From Peribacillus sp044761985 (GTDB lineage Bacteria > Bacillota > Bacilli > Bacillales > DSM-1321), in NCBI RefSeq assembly GCF_044761985.1, contig NZ_JBIWDK010000002.1, forward strand, positions 434,001 through 498,000: a stretch of DNA of 64,000 bases, written 5' to 3'. The position numbers and the translations under genes are program-made. This document shows, piece by piece, positions 17,147 to 26,137 of this stretch (position 1 is the first letter of the stretch; each line of letters opens with the position of its first letter). The notes beneath the pieces were generated by a model. It had not been told where the DNA came from. It ran no database searches and saw only the letters and a list, made by a program, of their open reading frames with translations.

Positions 17147-18655
17147 TTATTCAGAAATAACGAAGTTCTTTTTGAATTCGTTAATAGCAGCAACCATAGC
17201 AGCGTCTTCAGGAAGACCTTTTGTTGTGCGAATGTGATCTAATAATTCTGGATGAGAACGATCTAGGAACACATAGTATTCTTCTTCGAAACGAAGGATA
17301 TCCGAAACCGGAATATCATCTAGGAAGCCTTTTGTTAATGCGTAGAAAATCATAACTTGTTTTTCTACTTTAATTGGTTTATTCAAATCTTGTTTAAGAA
17401 CTTCAACTGTACGAGCACCACGGTTAAGTTTAGCTTGAGTAGCAGCATCAAGGTCAGATCCGAATTGAGAGAATGCTTCTAATTCGCGATAAGAAGCCAA
17501 GTCAAGACGTAATGTACCGGCAACTTTTTTCATCGCTTTAATTTGCGCAGATCCACCAACACGTGATACGGAAAGACCAGCGTTAATCGCAGGACGTACA
17601 CCTGAGAAGAACAAATCAGATTGTAAGAAGATTTGTCCATCAGTGATGGAAATAACGTTTGTTGGAATGTATGCAGAAATGTCGCCTGCTTGTGTTTCAA
17701 CAAATGGTAGTGCAGTGATTGAACCAGCACCTAAAGTGTCGTTCAATTTAGCAGCACGCTCAAGTAAACGTGAATGCAAGTAGAATACATCCCCTGGGAA
17801 TGCTTCACGACCTGGAGGACGGCGAAGCAGCAAGGAAAGTTCGCGGTATGCAGATGCTTGTTTAGAAAGATCATCGTAAACCACTAGAACGTGCTTGCCT
17901 GAGAACATGAATTCTTCAGCCATAGTTACACCAGCATAAGGAGCTAGGTATAATAGTGGAGCTGGTTGAGAAGCTGATGCAGATACAACGATTGTGTAAT
18001 CTAGAGCACCATTCTTACGTAGTGTTTCAACTGTTCCACGAACTGTTGATTCTTTTTGACCGATAGCTACGTAGATACAGATCATATCTTGGTCAGCTTG
18101 GTTCAAGATTGTATCGATTGCAACTGATGTTTTACCAGTTTGACGGTCACCGATGATTAACTCACGTTGTCCACGTCCGATTGGAACAAGAGCATCGATT
18201 GCTTTAATACCTGTTTGTAGTGGTTCATGAACGGATTTACGGTCCATAACACCTGTAGCAGGACTTTCGATTGGGCGAGTTTTTGTAGTAGCGATTGGAC
18301 CAAGACCATCAATAGGTTGTCCAAGCGGGTTTACAACACGTCCGATTAATTCTTCTCCAACTGGTACTTCCATGATTCTGCCCGTACGGCGTACTTCACT
18401 GCCTTCTTGAATATCTCTGAAAGGTCCAAGAATAACAACACCTACGTTATTTTGCTCAAGGTTTTGTGCTAATCCCATTGAACCATTAGAAAATTCTAAG
18501 AGCTCCCCAGCCATTGCATTATCTAAACCATGAACGCGAGCGATACCATCACCAACAGTGATAACTGTACCTACATCGCTTACTTTAATTTCCGACTGAT
18601 AGTTTTCAATCTGCTTTTTAATCAGCGCACTGATTTCTTCAGCTTTGATGCTCAT
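17147..18655 (-). CDS. atpA: ATP synthase alpha subunit
   Basis: Non-catalytic nucleotide-binding F1 subunit. Walker A is GDRQTGKT; the arginine-finger region VGGSAQIKAMKKVAG is intact. I choose the ATG at 18655 (502 residues, the same as B. subtilis), with AGGGGTG 6 nt upstream; a GTG three codons earlier overlaps that ribosome site. It follows atpH after a 24-nt gap. Confidence 0.98.
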   Translation of the reverse strand: MSIKAEEISALIKKQIENYQSEIKVSDVGTVITVGDGIARVHGLDNAMAGELLEFSNGSMGLAQNLEQNNVGVVILGPFRDIQEGSEVRRTGRIMEVPVGEELIGRVVNPLGQPIDGLGPIATTKTRPIESPATGVMDRKSVHEPLQTGIKAIDALVPIGRGQRELIIGDRQTGKTSVAIDTILNQADQDMICIYVAIGQKESTVRGTVETLRKNGALDYTIVVSASASQPAPLLYLAPYAGVTMAEEFMFSGKHVLVVYDDLSKQASAYRELSLLLRRPPGREAFPGDVFYLHSRLLERAAKLNDTLGAGSITALPFVETQAGDISAYIPTNVISITDGQIFLQSDLFFSGVRPAINAGLSVSRVGGSAQIKAMKKVAGTLRLDLASYRELEAFSQFGSDLDAATQAKLNRGARTVEVLKQDLNKPIKVEKQVMIFYALTKGFLDDIPVSDILRFEEEYYVFLDRSHPELLDHIRTTKGLPEDAAMVAAINEFKKNFVISE

Positions 18656-18679
18656 GAATTTCACCCCTATCTGTGAATA

Positions 18680-19216
18680 TTAACCTAATAGTTGTTTGCT
18701 TAGGCGATCAAGCTTACCGCTAATCGTTCCGTCGTAAATACGGTTACCGATTTGAAGTTTGATGCCGCCAAGAATATTGCTATCCGTAACATTAGTGATG
18801 CGTAAATGTTTTTTGCCGATTTTTGCAGCAAAAGATGAAGACACAGCTTCCATTTCGTTTTCAGTTAATGGACGTACTGTATAGACTGTAGCGTCTGCCA
18901 CTGAATTTTCTTCATTCGCAAGTTCTATAAACTCTTGTGCCATGGCAGGTACTTCATCTGTACGATGACGTTCTACCATTAACAGTACAGTGTTTAGAAT
19001 GGAAGGAGAAATGCTTGTAAAAGCATTGATAAGTACAGTACGCTTAGCATCTTTAGTCATTTTAGGATGAGCTAAAAAGCTTAATAGCTCATTATCGTTT
19101 GTAAAAACTTCATTCACTACGCGAAGTTCAGCTTCAAGTTGGTTAATGAGATTTTGCTCTTTCGCAATTTGGAAAAGGGCAACGGCATAACGTTTTGCTA
19201 CTGTTATATCGCTCAT
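18680..19216 (-). CDS. atpH: ATP synthase delta subunit
   Basis: Peripheral-stalk subunit (OSCP homologue) linking the b dimer to the top of F1, 178 residues. It has an N-terminal six-helix domain (VAKRYAVALFQIAKEQNLIN) and the C-terminal signature SNILGGIKLQIGNRIYDGTI. Its ATG overlaps the atpF stop by 4 nt, so the stalk subunits are translationally coupled. Confidence 0.97.
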   Translation of the reverse strand: MSDITVAKRYAVALFQIAKEQNLINQLEAELRVVNEVFTNDNELLSFLAHPKMTKDAKRTVLINAFTSISPSILNTVLLMVERHRTDEVPAMAQEFIELANEENSVADATVYTVRPLTENEMEAVSSSFAAKIGKKHLRITNVTDSNILGGIKLQIGNRIYDGTISGKLDRLSKQLLG

Positions 19217-19734
19217 TTACCTTCTCCTGCCTCTTGAATGTATTCATTAATCAATTGCTCTTGATCAGCTTCAGATAGTTCTTTTTCAATTACTTTAGAA
19301 GCAATAAGAACGGATAAAGATGCCACTTGCTCGCGTAATGCATTGATGGCTTTTTCTTTTTCCTGTACGATTTCACGCTTCGCTGATTCTTTCACACGAT
19401 CAGCCTCAAGACGTGCTTGTTTCACGATATCTTCACGCTGCGCTTCACCTTGAAGTTTTGCATTTTCGATAAGTTGTCCAGCTTCAGTGCGAGATTGCTT
19501 AACGATCTCACGTTGTTCTTCTAAATATTTAAGTGCTTCTTGTCTGCTAGCTTCAGCTGCTTGAATTTCATTTGCAACGTGTTCTTCACGTTGAGTCATG
19601 ATGCCCATTAGAGGACCCCATGCAAATTTCTTCAGCAACGCTAACAAAATAATAAACATAACTAATTGGAAAATCATATCTCCGCCATTGAAGCCGGCAG
19701 TTGATGACCCAAGTACAAAGCTGCTTGTTAACAC
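19213..19734 (-). CDS. atpF: ATP synthase b subunit
   Basis: Peripheral-stalk subunit, 173 residues: one N-terminal membrane helix (about 16-38) followed by a long charged helix that dimerises as a coiled coil. The start is a GTG (19734) with GGGAG about 10 nt upstream. It is separated from atpE by 168 nt that contain a strong hairpin (19848-19877). Confidence 0.96.
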   Translation of the reverse strand: MLTSSFVLGSSTAGFNGGDMIFQLVMFIILLALLKKFAWGPLMGIMTQREEHVANEIQAAEASRQEALKYLEEQREIVKQSRTEAGQLIENAKLQGEAQREDIVKQARLEADRVKESAKREIVQEKEKAINALREQVASLSVLIASKVIEKELSEADQEQLINEYIQEAGEGK

Positions 19735-19847
19735 GCTTGGTTCACTCCCTTCACGAGTTTCACTTCTTAAGCGTTCATTTATAAATGAACTTTTAGAAAA
19801 CTGTGCTCTTAAAATGTATTAAAACAGGATTGTGGACATAAAGGAAA

Positions 19848-19877
19848 GGCGAAGGTTCACATGGAACGAACTTCGCC
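19848..19877 (-). other. Intercistronic hairpin between atpE and atpF
   Basis: Arms GGCGAAG and CTTCGCC extend to about 10 bp with one bulge, in an otherwise AT-rich gap. On minus it is followed by TTTCCTTTATG, not a clean T run. It could act as a partial terminator or an mRNA stabiliser for the atpE message, which is needed in excess over atpF. The structure is seen; the role is inferred. Confidence 0.6.
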
Positions 19878-19902
19878 ATTTTTGAACTTTTTAAAGGTTC
19901 TA

Positions 19903-20127
19903 TTAACTACCGTATACCATGAATGCGATAACTACTGCGATGATAGGCATCGCCTCAACTAAACCTACCCCGATGAACATTGTAGTTTGAAGCATACCGC
20001 GAGCTTCTGGTTGACGAGCGATACCTTCTACTGTTCTTGAAACGATAAGACCATTACCAATACCAGCACCTAGTGCTGCTAAACCAATTGCGATTGCTGC
20101 TGCAAGAAGACCTACTGAACCTGTCAT
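19903..20127 (-). CDS. atpE: ATP synthase c subunit
   Basis: Proteolipid of the Fo rotor ring, 74 residues in two helices. The first helix has the glycine repeat ALGAGIGNG; the second carries the proton-binding Glu58 in GVGLVEAMPI. The Na+-type ligand pattern (Gln in helix 1 with Ser/Thr after Glu) is not seen, so a proton-driven enzyme is expected. AAGGAGG precedes the ATG. Confidence 0.97.
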   Translation of the reverse strand: MTGSVGLLAAAIAIGLAALGAGIGNGLIVSRTVEGIARQPEARGMLQTTMFIGVGLVEAMPIIAVVIAFMVYGS

Positions 20128-20190
20128 TATAAATATCCTCCTTAAAATTGTATCAAAATTTTATTATTTCAGTTCAAAATGAACTTATAA

Positions 20191-20886
20191 TTAATGGTCG
20201 TCACTGACTTTATGAGACAGATAAACCATTGTTAACGTAACAAAGATAAATGCTTGGATACTGCCGACGAAAATACTATAGCCTTGCCATACTAAAGTAG
20301 GAACGATCGCTCCGACAAAACCTAGAGCTCCACTCATAGCTAAAGAACCAGCTAATAGACTTAATAAAACCTCACCAGCATAAATATTACCATACAGACG
20401 CAGACCAAGTGTCAAGGAATTGGTAAATTCCTCTACGAAAGTCATTGGGTTTTTATAAGCTTTGAAATAACCCTTCGCGCCTTTCATTTTTATAGCATAA
20501 TAATGCGTTAAACCTAGGACCATGACTGCAAGAGTCAATGTGATAACTGGGTCGGCTGTTGGTGATTTCCACCAAAGGACACCATCGTAACTAATTGCAA
20601 ATGGAAGACCGAGCATATTGGACACAAAAATGTACATCAGCAAAGTCATACCAAGCAGTTGAAACTGACCACCTGTTCTCCAGTCCATGTTACTATTGAT
20701 AATACCCTTAACGAAATCCATAATCCATTCCATGAAATTCTGCATGCCAGTTGGCTTCATCGCAAGTTTGCGTGTGCTAATTACTGCAAGGATAAATACA
20801 ACCAGGCTTGCTATCGTTATCATTAGGACATTACTTAAGTTAAAGGTTAGACCCATAAATTCATGTAAGGGTGCTTCATGATTCAA
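20191..20886 (-). CDS. atpB: ATP synthase a subunit
   Basis: Fo stator subunit forming the two proton half-channels, 231 residues, five to six helices. The essential Arg lies in NSLTLGLRLYGNIYAGE; the last helix contains GSIQAFIFVTLTMVYLSHK. The start is a TTG (20886) with AGAGGTG 7 nt upstream, giving MNHEAP as in other Bacillus (MNHG...). An in-frame ATG is not available near it. Confidence 0.96.
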   Translation of the reverse strand: MNHEAPLHEFMGLTFNLSNVLMITIASLVVFILAVISTRKLAMKPTGMQNFMEWIMDFVKGIINSNMDWRTGGQFQLLGMTLLMYIFVSNMLGLPFAISYDGVLWWKSPTADPVITLTLAVMVLGLTHYYAIKMKGAKGYFKAYKNPMTFVEEFTNSLTLGLRLYGNIYAGEVLLSLLAGSLAMSGALGFVGAIVPTLVWQGYSIFVGSIQAFIFVTLTMVYLSHKVSDDH

Positions 20887-20908
20887 CTATATTCACCTCT
20901 CTTCCCCG

Positions 20909-21277
20909 CTATCGACGTATTAATTGGATGAAAAAATCTATAAAAATGACAATATAAGCTGTCATTAATCCCCATACAACACTAATCAGATGAAAATGCT
21001 CCGGATATTCCAATGCAACGAGTACCGCAAAACCTGCGGATGCCATTCGTGTCAATGTACCAAGAGATTTGACTTTTTTGCCCTCATCAAGCGCTCGACT
21101 GAATTTCTTGATTTTTTGATTGATCAGCCATAAATTATATAAACTCAAAATCGTACCCAGTATAAGCCCCGCAAACACGGCTTGGTAACTCGTAAGTCCC
21201 CATCCAACAACATAAACCGCCAGAAGATAAACTATATATTTACTCTGCCTGTTGAACATGATTTTTATTTCTGGCAT
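20909..21277 (-). CDS. atpI: ATP synthase accessory protein AtpI
   Basis: A 122-residue protein with four predicted helices, sitting first before atpB. AtpI assists assembly of the c ring and may have a role in Mg2+ uptake; it is not part of the final enzyme. I start at the ATG at 21277 (MPEIKIMF), with AGGAGA 11 nt upstream, at the end of the previous ORF. A longer frame to 21364 lacks a ribosome site. Confidence 0.9.
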   Translation of the reverse strand: MPEIKIMFNRQSKYIVYLLAVYVVGWGLTSYQAVFAGLILGTILSLYNLWLINQKIKKFSRALDEGKKVKSLGTLTRMASAGFAVLVALEYPEHFHLISVVWGLMTAYIVIFIDFFIQLIRR

Positions 21278-21284
21278 TTTACAT

Positions 21285-21608
21285 TTAATCTCCTGAGAAA
21301 TATTTTCGTACTGAATGGAGCATTGCTTGTAAACTAACTGACGCAAGTTCACAAAGAAGGCCAATTATTATAATTGCAGCGGTTCGAATCATAGTTCGTC
21401 CATTCATTTCCCTTAGAAGGTGAAATGGATTGACAAAAGATCCGACTAGTTGAGAAAGAATCGCTGACATCAAAACAACAGCCCCTGCCATAAAGGAAGG
21501 CAATTCTTTTGATGCAAAGTTGCATCCTCGCGGTTGAATTTGGTGGAGGATAGAAAAAAAATTCATGCTGTAAAATTCTGCATGTCGGGCATTTGAAAAC
21601 CCTCTCAT
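21285..21608 (-). CDS. Small membrane protein at the head of the atp operon, divergent AtpZ-like
   Basis: The C-terminal 68 residues contain two hydrophobic segments, MAGAVVLMSAILSQLVGSF and the stretch IIIIGLLCELASVSLQAM, and end in RKYFSGD. Order and spacing resemble AtpZ (SQLVGS...IIGLLLGLAAG...), which precedes atpI in several Bacillus. The usual polar GxxxGxxLD turn of AtpZ is replaced by NPFHLLREMNGRT. The start is unclear: the ATG at 21608 is only about 10 nt from the predicted transcription start, and ATGs at 21566 and 21491 lack clear ribosome sites. The stop codon region provides the atpI Shine-Dalgarno. It may be a decaying or strongly diverged gene. Confidence 0.5.
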   Translation of the reverse strand: MRGFSNARHAEFYSMNFFSILHQIQPRGCNFASKELPSFMAGAVVLMSAILSQLVGSFVNPFHLLREMNGRTMIRTAAIIIIGLLCELASVSLQAMLHSVRKYFSGD

Positions 21609-21623
21609 TTTACATCCTTAGTT

Positions 21624-21652
21624 AGCATACAATAGGCTAGAATCAATGTCAA
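21624..21652 (-). promoter_or_regulatory. Sigma-A promoter of the atp operon
   Basis: Perfect TTGACA (21652-21647), a 17-nt spacer and TATGCT (21629-21624). It lies directly upstream of the first ORF of the operon. Upstream of it a Crp/Fnr-like palindrome AGTGA-N6-TCACA is centred near 21669. Confidence 0.75.
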
Positions 21653-21759
21653 TGTGTCGTTAGTGAAATTTGTCACAGGTTTGTAAATATTACTGAATTG
21701 TTCACAGAATATCTTTTTTTGACTATTGACATCAGTTTTATTTTACACATCTGTCATGT

Positions 21760-23991
21760 TCACTCAATAAGTAACGTCTTTTCTATCCGATCTTCCCTTC
21801 CTCCCCTCCTCGCAAAGATAATCGCTTTATACACTCCATTGGGTGGTAAATCCTTTTTGAAAATGGTTTTTTTCGTCATACCGGATGAAGCTGGTCTGGA
21901 CCAATCCATGAACCCCGCAAATCTCAGACTATCTGCCTCATAGAGTGCAATCCCGAATTCCTCTGCTCCACGAGGGAGATACATTTCATAACGGTACGTG
22001 CTGGCTTGATCTCCTTTTCCGAATTCAAATCCCATCACCCTTGGGTAATCGGGCTCTTCTTTTACATATAAATAAGGGAGCGATATTTTCTTATTACCTT
22101 CCATTATGAAGAGATAGCCATCATACACACCCTTACTAAGTTTCTCTGGACTTACTTGAAGCCCCAATTGCACTTCCTTCTTTTCCCCAGGGTTTAAAGT
22201 AAGGGATTGTGGCAAATCCCAATTCAGCCCTTTTTCTTGTAAAGGAACGATCATCGTGTACCGTTTTTTATTCTTTCCTGTATTTTCAAGAATCAATGCT
22301 TGTTGGTGCTCCTCGATACCATCCCTTTTAGTGTACATTCCAAATGATAAGGAACTCGGGTATAAGAGTGTATCCGCTTTTATCGCTTCATCAATTTGGA
22401 TTCGCCCTGCCCCTTGCTCATAGGTATGATACAAATGCTGAACGGATTTACTTAATGGCTTGGACGTGCTCATCAATGCAGACTTCACTTGTTCGGGTGT
22501 CCAGTTCGGGTGCTTTTGCAAGATAAGTGCACATGCTCCGGCTACATGCGGAGCGGACATGCTCGTTCCCGCTAGAGCCATGTACCCTTTTGGAATTGTG
22601 CTCGTGATTTCCACTCCTGGGGCAAGCACATCTGGCTTAATATCCCATGACACCGTCACAGGACCTCTTGAGCTAAAATCAGCCAGCCTATCTTGTTCCT
22701 TCTTGTTTACAAAGTGAACTTTTCCATGTGCTTGACCTTCCAATTCCTTTTTAAGGCGTAACCCATCTTTTCTTTTAATAGAAGCAACTGGTATTCTCAT
22801 CTCTTTCTCTAGGCTACCGGTGAACATACCATTTGTATTATTAAAGATGATGACGCCCTTGGCCCCAGCCTTCTCAGCATTGGTCGCTTTTTCTTGAAAA
22901 GTGAGTACTCCGCGCTCCATTAAAACAATCTTATCCTTCACCCTCTTTAGGTCACTTTCCTCCCCAATACCTCCATACATGATATCTTCCGAAAAGGTCA
23001 GATTCCATTTTTTTGACCCTTGCAACAAGGTTAAATCTGATTGATAGTGGTTTGAACCAAGCCCGTATTCCATAACAGGCACTTTCAAAGGAGGAGTCGA
23101 GGCCCCGACGGATATCGCTTTCTCCGCCGTTCCGGGTGATCCGACCGTCCATACGGCCGGACCTGAATTACCATTGGATGTGACAGCAACAATTCCTGAT
23201 TCCACCGCCTTATTTAGTGCAAGTGAAATCGGTAAATCAGGTCCGTTGATGTCATTCCCAAGAGAAAGATTCAAAACATCGACTTTATCCTTGATGGCCG
23301 ACTCGACGGCCGCCAAAACTTGCTCAGTATCTCCTGCCCCGCCAGGTCCTAATGCACGGTAAGCATAGATTTCAGCTTCCGGGGCCACTCCCCTCATCTT
23401 GCCATTTGCGGCAATGATGCCAGCCACATGAGTTCCATGAATCGTGTTCATTTCCCCCTGATTCATTGTCTCCATCGGGTCAGAATCGTCATCCACTAAG
23501 TCCTTTCCGCCTCTGTACGCATGCTGTAAATCCGGATGGGTATAATCCATTCCCGTATCGATAATACCGACCTTCACTCCTTTTCCAGTTATGCGACGAT
23601 GTTTCTGATCGAAGAAGCTCCTTACCCGATCGCCGCCAATATATGGGACACTTTCATCAAGCGCCGGATGATATTTCGACACTTCCGAAACAGCTTGAAT
23701 ATGATCTTCCTTCCAAAGCCGCTTAACCTCCTCCCTGTTCCCTTGTACGGAAAATCCGTCAAGGGCGACCGTAAAAACATTGCGCAGATTCAATGATGGA
23801 TATTTAGAAAGTACCTTTATAATCTCCCTATTGCTTAGCGGTCGATCCGTCGTGACAACAGCCCTAACTTTTTGGGATTCAGCCGTTTTGGGTAGTGGGG
23901 GCAGTATGACAGACGCCACTCCCCTTTCAATCGGAAGGGGGAATGTGGATAAAAAAATAAATATAAATATACCTATAATGATTGCTCTCAT
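21760..23991 (-). CDS. Secreted subtilisin-like serine protease (S8) with inserted PA domain, Vpr-like
   Basis: This 743-residue protein has an N-terminal hydrophobic signal (about 1-20), an inhibitor-I9-like propeptide (about 40-110), and an S8 domain with Asp145 (GIIDTGMDY), His185 (HGTHVAG) and Ser477 (GTSMSAPHVAG). A protease-associated domain (about 330-430, with GAKGVIIFNNTNG) is inserted between His and Ser, as in Vpr. The C-terminal 200 residues are beta-rich and may be a fibronectin-like extension. It sits between wecB and the atp operon, with no shared function evident. It resembles minor extracellular proteases of Bacillus, but I do not assign orthology to Vpr itself. Confidence 0.92.
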   Translation of the reverse strand: MRAIIIGIFIFIFLSTFPLPIERGVASVILPPLPKTAESQKVRAVVTTDRPLSNREIIKVLSKYPSLNLRNVFTVALDGFSVQGNREEVKRLWKEDHIQAVSEVSKYHPALDESVPYIGGDRVRSFFDQKHRRITGKGVKVGIIDTGMDYTHPDLQHAYRGGKDLVDDDSDPMETMNQGEMNTIHGTHVAGIIAANGKMRGVAPEAEIYAYRALGPGGAGDTEQVLAAVESAIKDKVDVLNLSLGNDINGPDLPISLALNKAVESGIVAVTSNGNSGPAVWTVGSPGTAEKAISVGASTPPLKVPVMEYGLGSNHYQSDLTLLQGSKKWNLTFSEDIMYGGIGEESDLKRVKDKIVLMERGVLTFQEKATNAEKAGAKGVIIFNNTNGMFTGSLEKEMRIPVASIKRKDGLRLKKELEGQAHGKVHFVNKKEQDRLADFSSRGPVTVSWDIKPDVLAPGVEITSTIPKGYMALAGTSMSAPHVAGACALILQKHPNWTPEQVKSALMSTSKPLSKSVQHLYHTYEQGAGRIQIDEAIKADTLLYPSSLSFGMYTKRDGIEEHQQALILENTGKNKKRYTMIVPLQEKGLNWDLPQSLTLNPGEKKEVQLGLQVSPEKLSKGVYDGYLFIMEGNKKISLPYLYVKEEPDYPRVMGFEFGKGDQASTYRYEMYLPRGAEEFGIALYEADSLRFAGFMDWSRPASSGMTKKTIFKKDLPPNGVYKAIIFARRGGREDRIEKTLLIE

Positions 23992-24046
23992 TTTAATGCA
24001 CCCTCCTTCCCCATTATCTTCTTCTCAACGATTGAGGAGTATACAA

Positions 24047-24087
24047 TAAAAAAAGGAAAAGCCCTTGGATATTGGCTTTTCCTTTTT
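24047..24087 (-). terminator. Terminator after wecB
   Basis: Stem AAAAGGAAAAGCC / GGCTTTTCCTTTT with a 10-nt loop and a T run on minus, directly past the wecB stop. It isolates wecB from the protease gene. Confidence 0.9.
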
Positions 24088-24089
24088 TA

Positions 24090-25229
24090 TTATTCAAATC
24101 TTGTTGGTGGTTCACTTATTTGCTTGAAATAGTATCGGACCGCTTCAGCAATCCGGGCTGATGCGTTTCCGTCACCATATGGATTTGAGGCCTTTGACAT
24201 TCTTTCGTGCTCTTCGGGATCGTTCAGCAATTCATGCGCCATTTGTACAATTGTCCGCTCGTCCGTTCCTGCCAGCTTCAAGGTACCCGCGTTGATTCCT
24301 TCAGGACGTTCAGTCGTATCCCGCAATACAAGGACAGGGACCCCTAGTGAAGGGGCCTCTTCTTGAATCCCCCCGGAATCCGTCAAAATCAAATACGCTC
24401 TGGAAGCAAAGTTATGAAAATCCAAAACATCCAGCGGTTCAATTAAATGGACACGGGGATGATCGCCGAGAATCTCATTGGCAAGTTCTTGTACAGCAGG
24501 ATTCAAGTGTACTGGATAAACCACTTGAACATCTTCATGGTCCGCCACGATTCTTTTAACGGCCCTGAAGATATTGCGCATCGGTTCTCCTAGATTTTCC
24601 CTACGATGAGCCGTCAGTAAAACAAGCCTGTCTTTGCCCAACCCAGTTAAAACCGGATGGGAATACGTGGAGCGAACCGTCGTTTTCAAAGCATCCGTTG
24701 CCGTATTACCGGTCACGAAGATATTGCCTCTCTTGTTTTCATTCAACAAGTTCTCTTCCGCTTTGGCAGTCGGTGCGAAATGAAGGTCAGCCATCGTGCC
24801 CGTTAATTGGCGGTTCATCTCTTCAGGGTAAGGGGAATATTTATTCCACGTACGCAACCCCGCTTCCACATGTCCAATGACGATTTGATTATAAAAGGCG
24901 GCTAAGCTCGCAACAAAAGTTGTGGTGGTATCACCGTGTACCAGAACAATATCGGGTTTGGCTTCTTTCATTACGGAATCAAGCCCACTTAAAGCCCTGG
25001 TTGTAATATCCGCTAACGTTTGCCTTTCCTTCATTATATTCAAGTCATAATCGGGAACGATGGAAAACAAGTCCAAAACTTGATCTAGCATTTGTCGATG
25101 CTGTGCCGTTACAGCAACTATAGGTTCGAAAAATTCTGGGTGCTTTTGAAATTCGAGTACTAAGGGAGCCATTTTGACAGCTTCCGGCCTCGTTCCGAAA
25201 ATCGTCATGACCTTGATCGGTTGTTTCAT
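24090..25229 (-). CDS. wecB: UDP-N-acetylglucosamine 2-epimerase (non-hydrolysing)
   Basis: Interconverts UDP-GlcNAc and UDP-ManNAc, the precursor for the wall teichoic acid linkage unit and other surface polymers. The 379-residue protein has the two-Rossmann epimerase fold: VMTIFGTRPEAVKMAPLVLE at the N-terminus, GHVEAGLRTWNKYSPYPEE, LLTAHRRENLGEPM and LTDSGGIQEEAPSLGVPVLV. I choose the ATG at 25229, with GAGGTG 6 nt upstream, three codons inside the longer reading. It is the mnaA (yvyH) orthologue by function and follows upp by 21 nt, so the two are probably one transcript. Confidence 0.95.
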   Translation of the reverse strand: MKQPIKVMTIFGTRPEAVKMAPLVLEFQKHPEFFEPIVAVTAQHRQMLDQVLDLFSIVPDYDLNIMKERQTLADITTRALSGLDSVMKEAKPDIVLVHGDTTTTFVASLAAFYNQIVIGHVEAGLRTWNKYSPYPEEMNRQLTGTMADLHFAPTAKAEENLLNENKRGNIFVTGNTATDALKTTVRSTYSHPVLTGLGKDRLVLLTAHRRENLGEPMRNIFRAVKRIVADHEDVQVVYPVHLNPAVQELANEILGDHPRVHLIEPLDVLDFHNFASRAYLILTDSGGIQEEAPSLGVPVLVLRDTTERPEGINAGTLKLAGTDERTIVQMAHELLNDPEEHERMSKASNPYGDGNASARIAEAVRYYFKQISEPPTRFE

Positions 25230-25250
25230 TCGTGACACCTCAGTTTCTTT

Positions 25251-25880
25251 CTATTTTGTGCCGAATAAACGATCTCCTGCGTCACCTAGACCTGGAACGA
25301 TATATCCGTGTTCATCCAACTTCTCATCAAGTCCTGCAATGTAAATATCAACATCCGGATGTGCTTCTTTTAATGCTTCCACTCCCTCTGGAGCCGCAAT
25401 GAGACACATGAACTTGATATTGATTGCCCCACGGTTCTTAATCGAATTGATCGCTTCAATAGCAGAACCGCCCGTAGCTAACATTGGGTCAACAACAATA
25501 CATTCTCTTTCAGCCAAATCGCTTGGCATTTTCACATAGTATTCAACAGGCTTTAATGTTTCAGGGTCACGGTACAGACCCACATGTCCTACTTTTGCAG
25601 CTGGGATCAACTTAATGATTCCGTCAACCATCCCTATTCCCGCACGTAGGATCGGAACGATGCCCACTTTCTTACCAGCAAGCATTTTCACCTTCGCCTT
25701 GCTTACAGGTGTTTGGATTTCAACTTCTTCAAGTTGCATGTCTCTAGTGATTTCAAATGCCATCAATGATGCCACTTCATCCACTAGTTCACGGAATTCC
25801 TTTGTTCCTGTATTTATATCGCGTATATAAGCTAATTTGTGTTGAATTAACGGGTGGTCAAAAACAAAAACTTTTCCCAT
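25251..25880 (-). CDS. upp: Uracil phosphoribosyltransferase
   Basis: Salvages uracil to UMP with PRPP. The 209-residue protein has the PRPP-binding loop ECIVVDPMLATGGSAIEA and the uracil-binding C-terminus VPGLGDAGDRLFGTK. Length matches the family. glyA-upp synteny is as in B. subtilis. No PyrR-type leader is evident in the 215 nt between upp and the glyA terminator side. Confidence 0.97.
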   Translation of the reverse strand: MGKVFVFDHPLIQHKLAYIRDINTGTKEFRELVDEVASLMAFEITRDMQLEEVEIQTPVSKAKVKMLAGKKVGIVPILRAGIGMVDGIIKLIPAAKVGHVGLYRDPETLKPVEYYVKMPSDLAERECIVVDPMLATGGSAIEAINSIKNRGAINIKFMCLIAAPEGVEALKEAHPDVDIYIAGLDEKLDEHGYIVPGLGDAGDRLFGTK

Positions 25881-26096
25881 TTTTCATCTCTCCCATTCCA
25901 GTGCCTGATTTTGTTTATATTTCATACTTGCCATAGTCATCTAAAGTCTTTTTATGCCCTTTAAATTTCACTTCTACTCATTTTACAGAAAAAAGATTCA
26001 ATCTTCAATAAGCCTTTAGATGTCAGACCTATTTTTAGTATTTAGATTTTTCGGAACACGATGACTTATATATCTTTTTTCCATCACGTGCACTAC

Positions 26097-26127
26097 GTAA
26101 AAAAACCACTTCCCCAGAAAGGAAGCG
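26097..26127 (-). terminator. Terminator after glyA
   Basis: Stem CCGCTTCC / GGAAGTGG with a 7-nt loop and a run of seven or more T on minus, 11 nt past the glyA stop. Confidence 0.9.
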
Positions 26128-26137
26128 GCTCTACATA

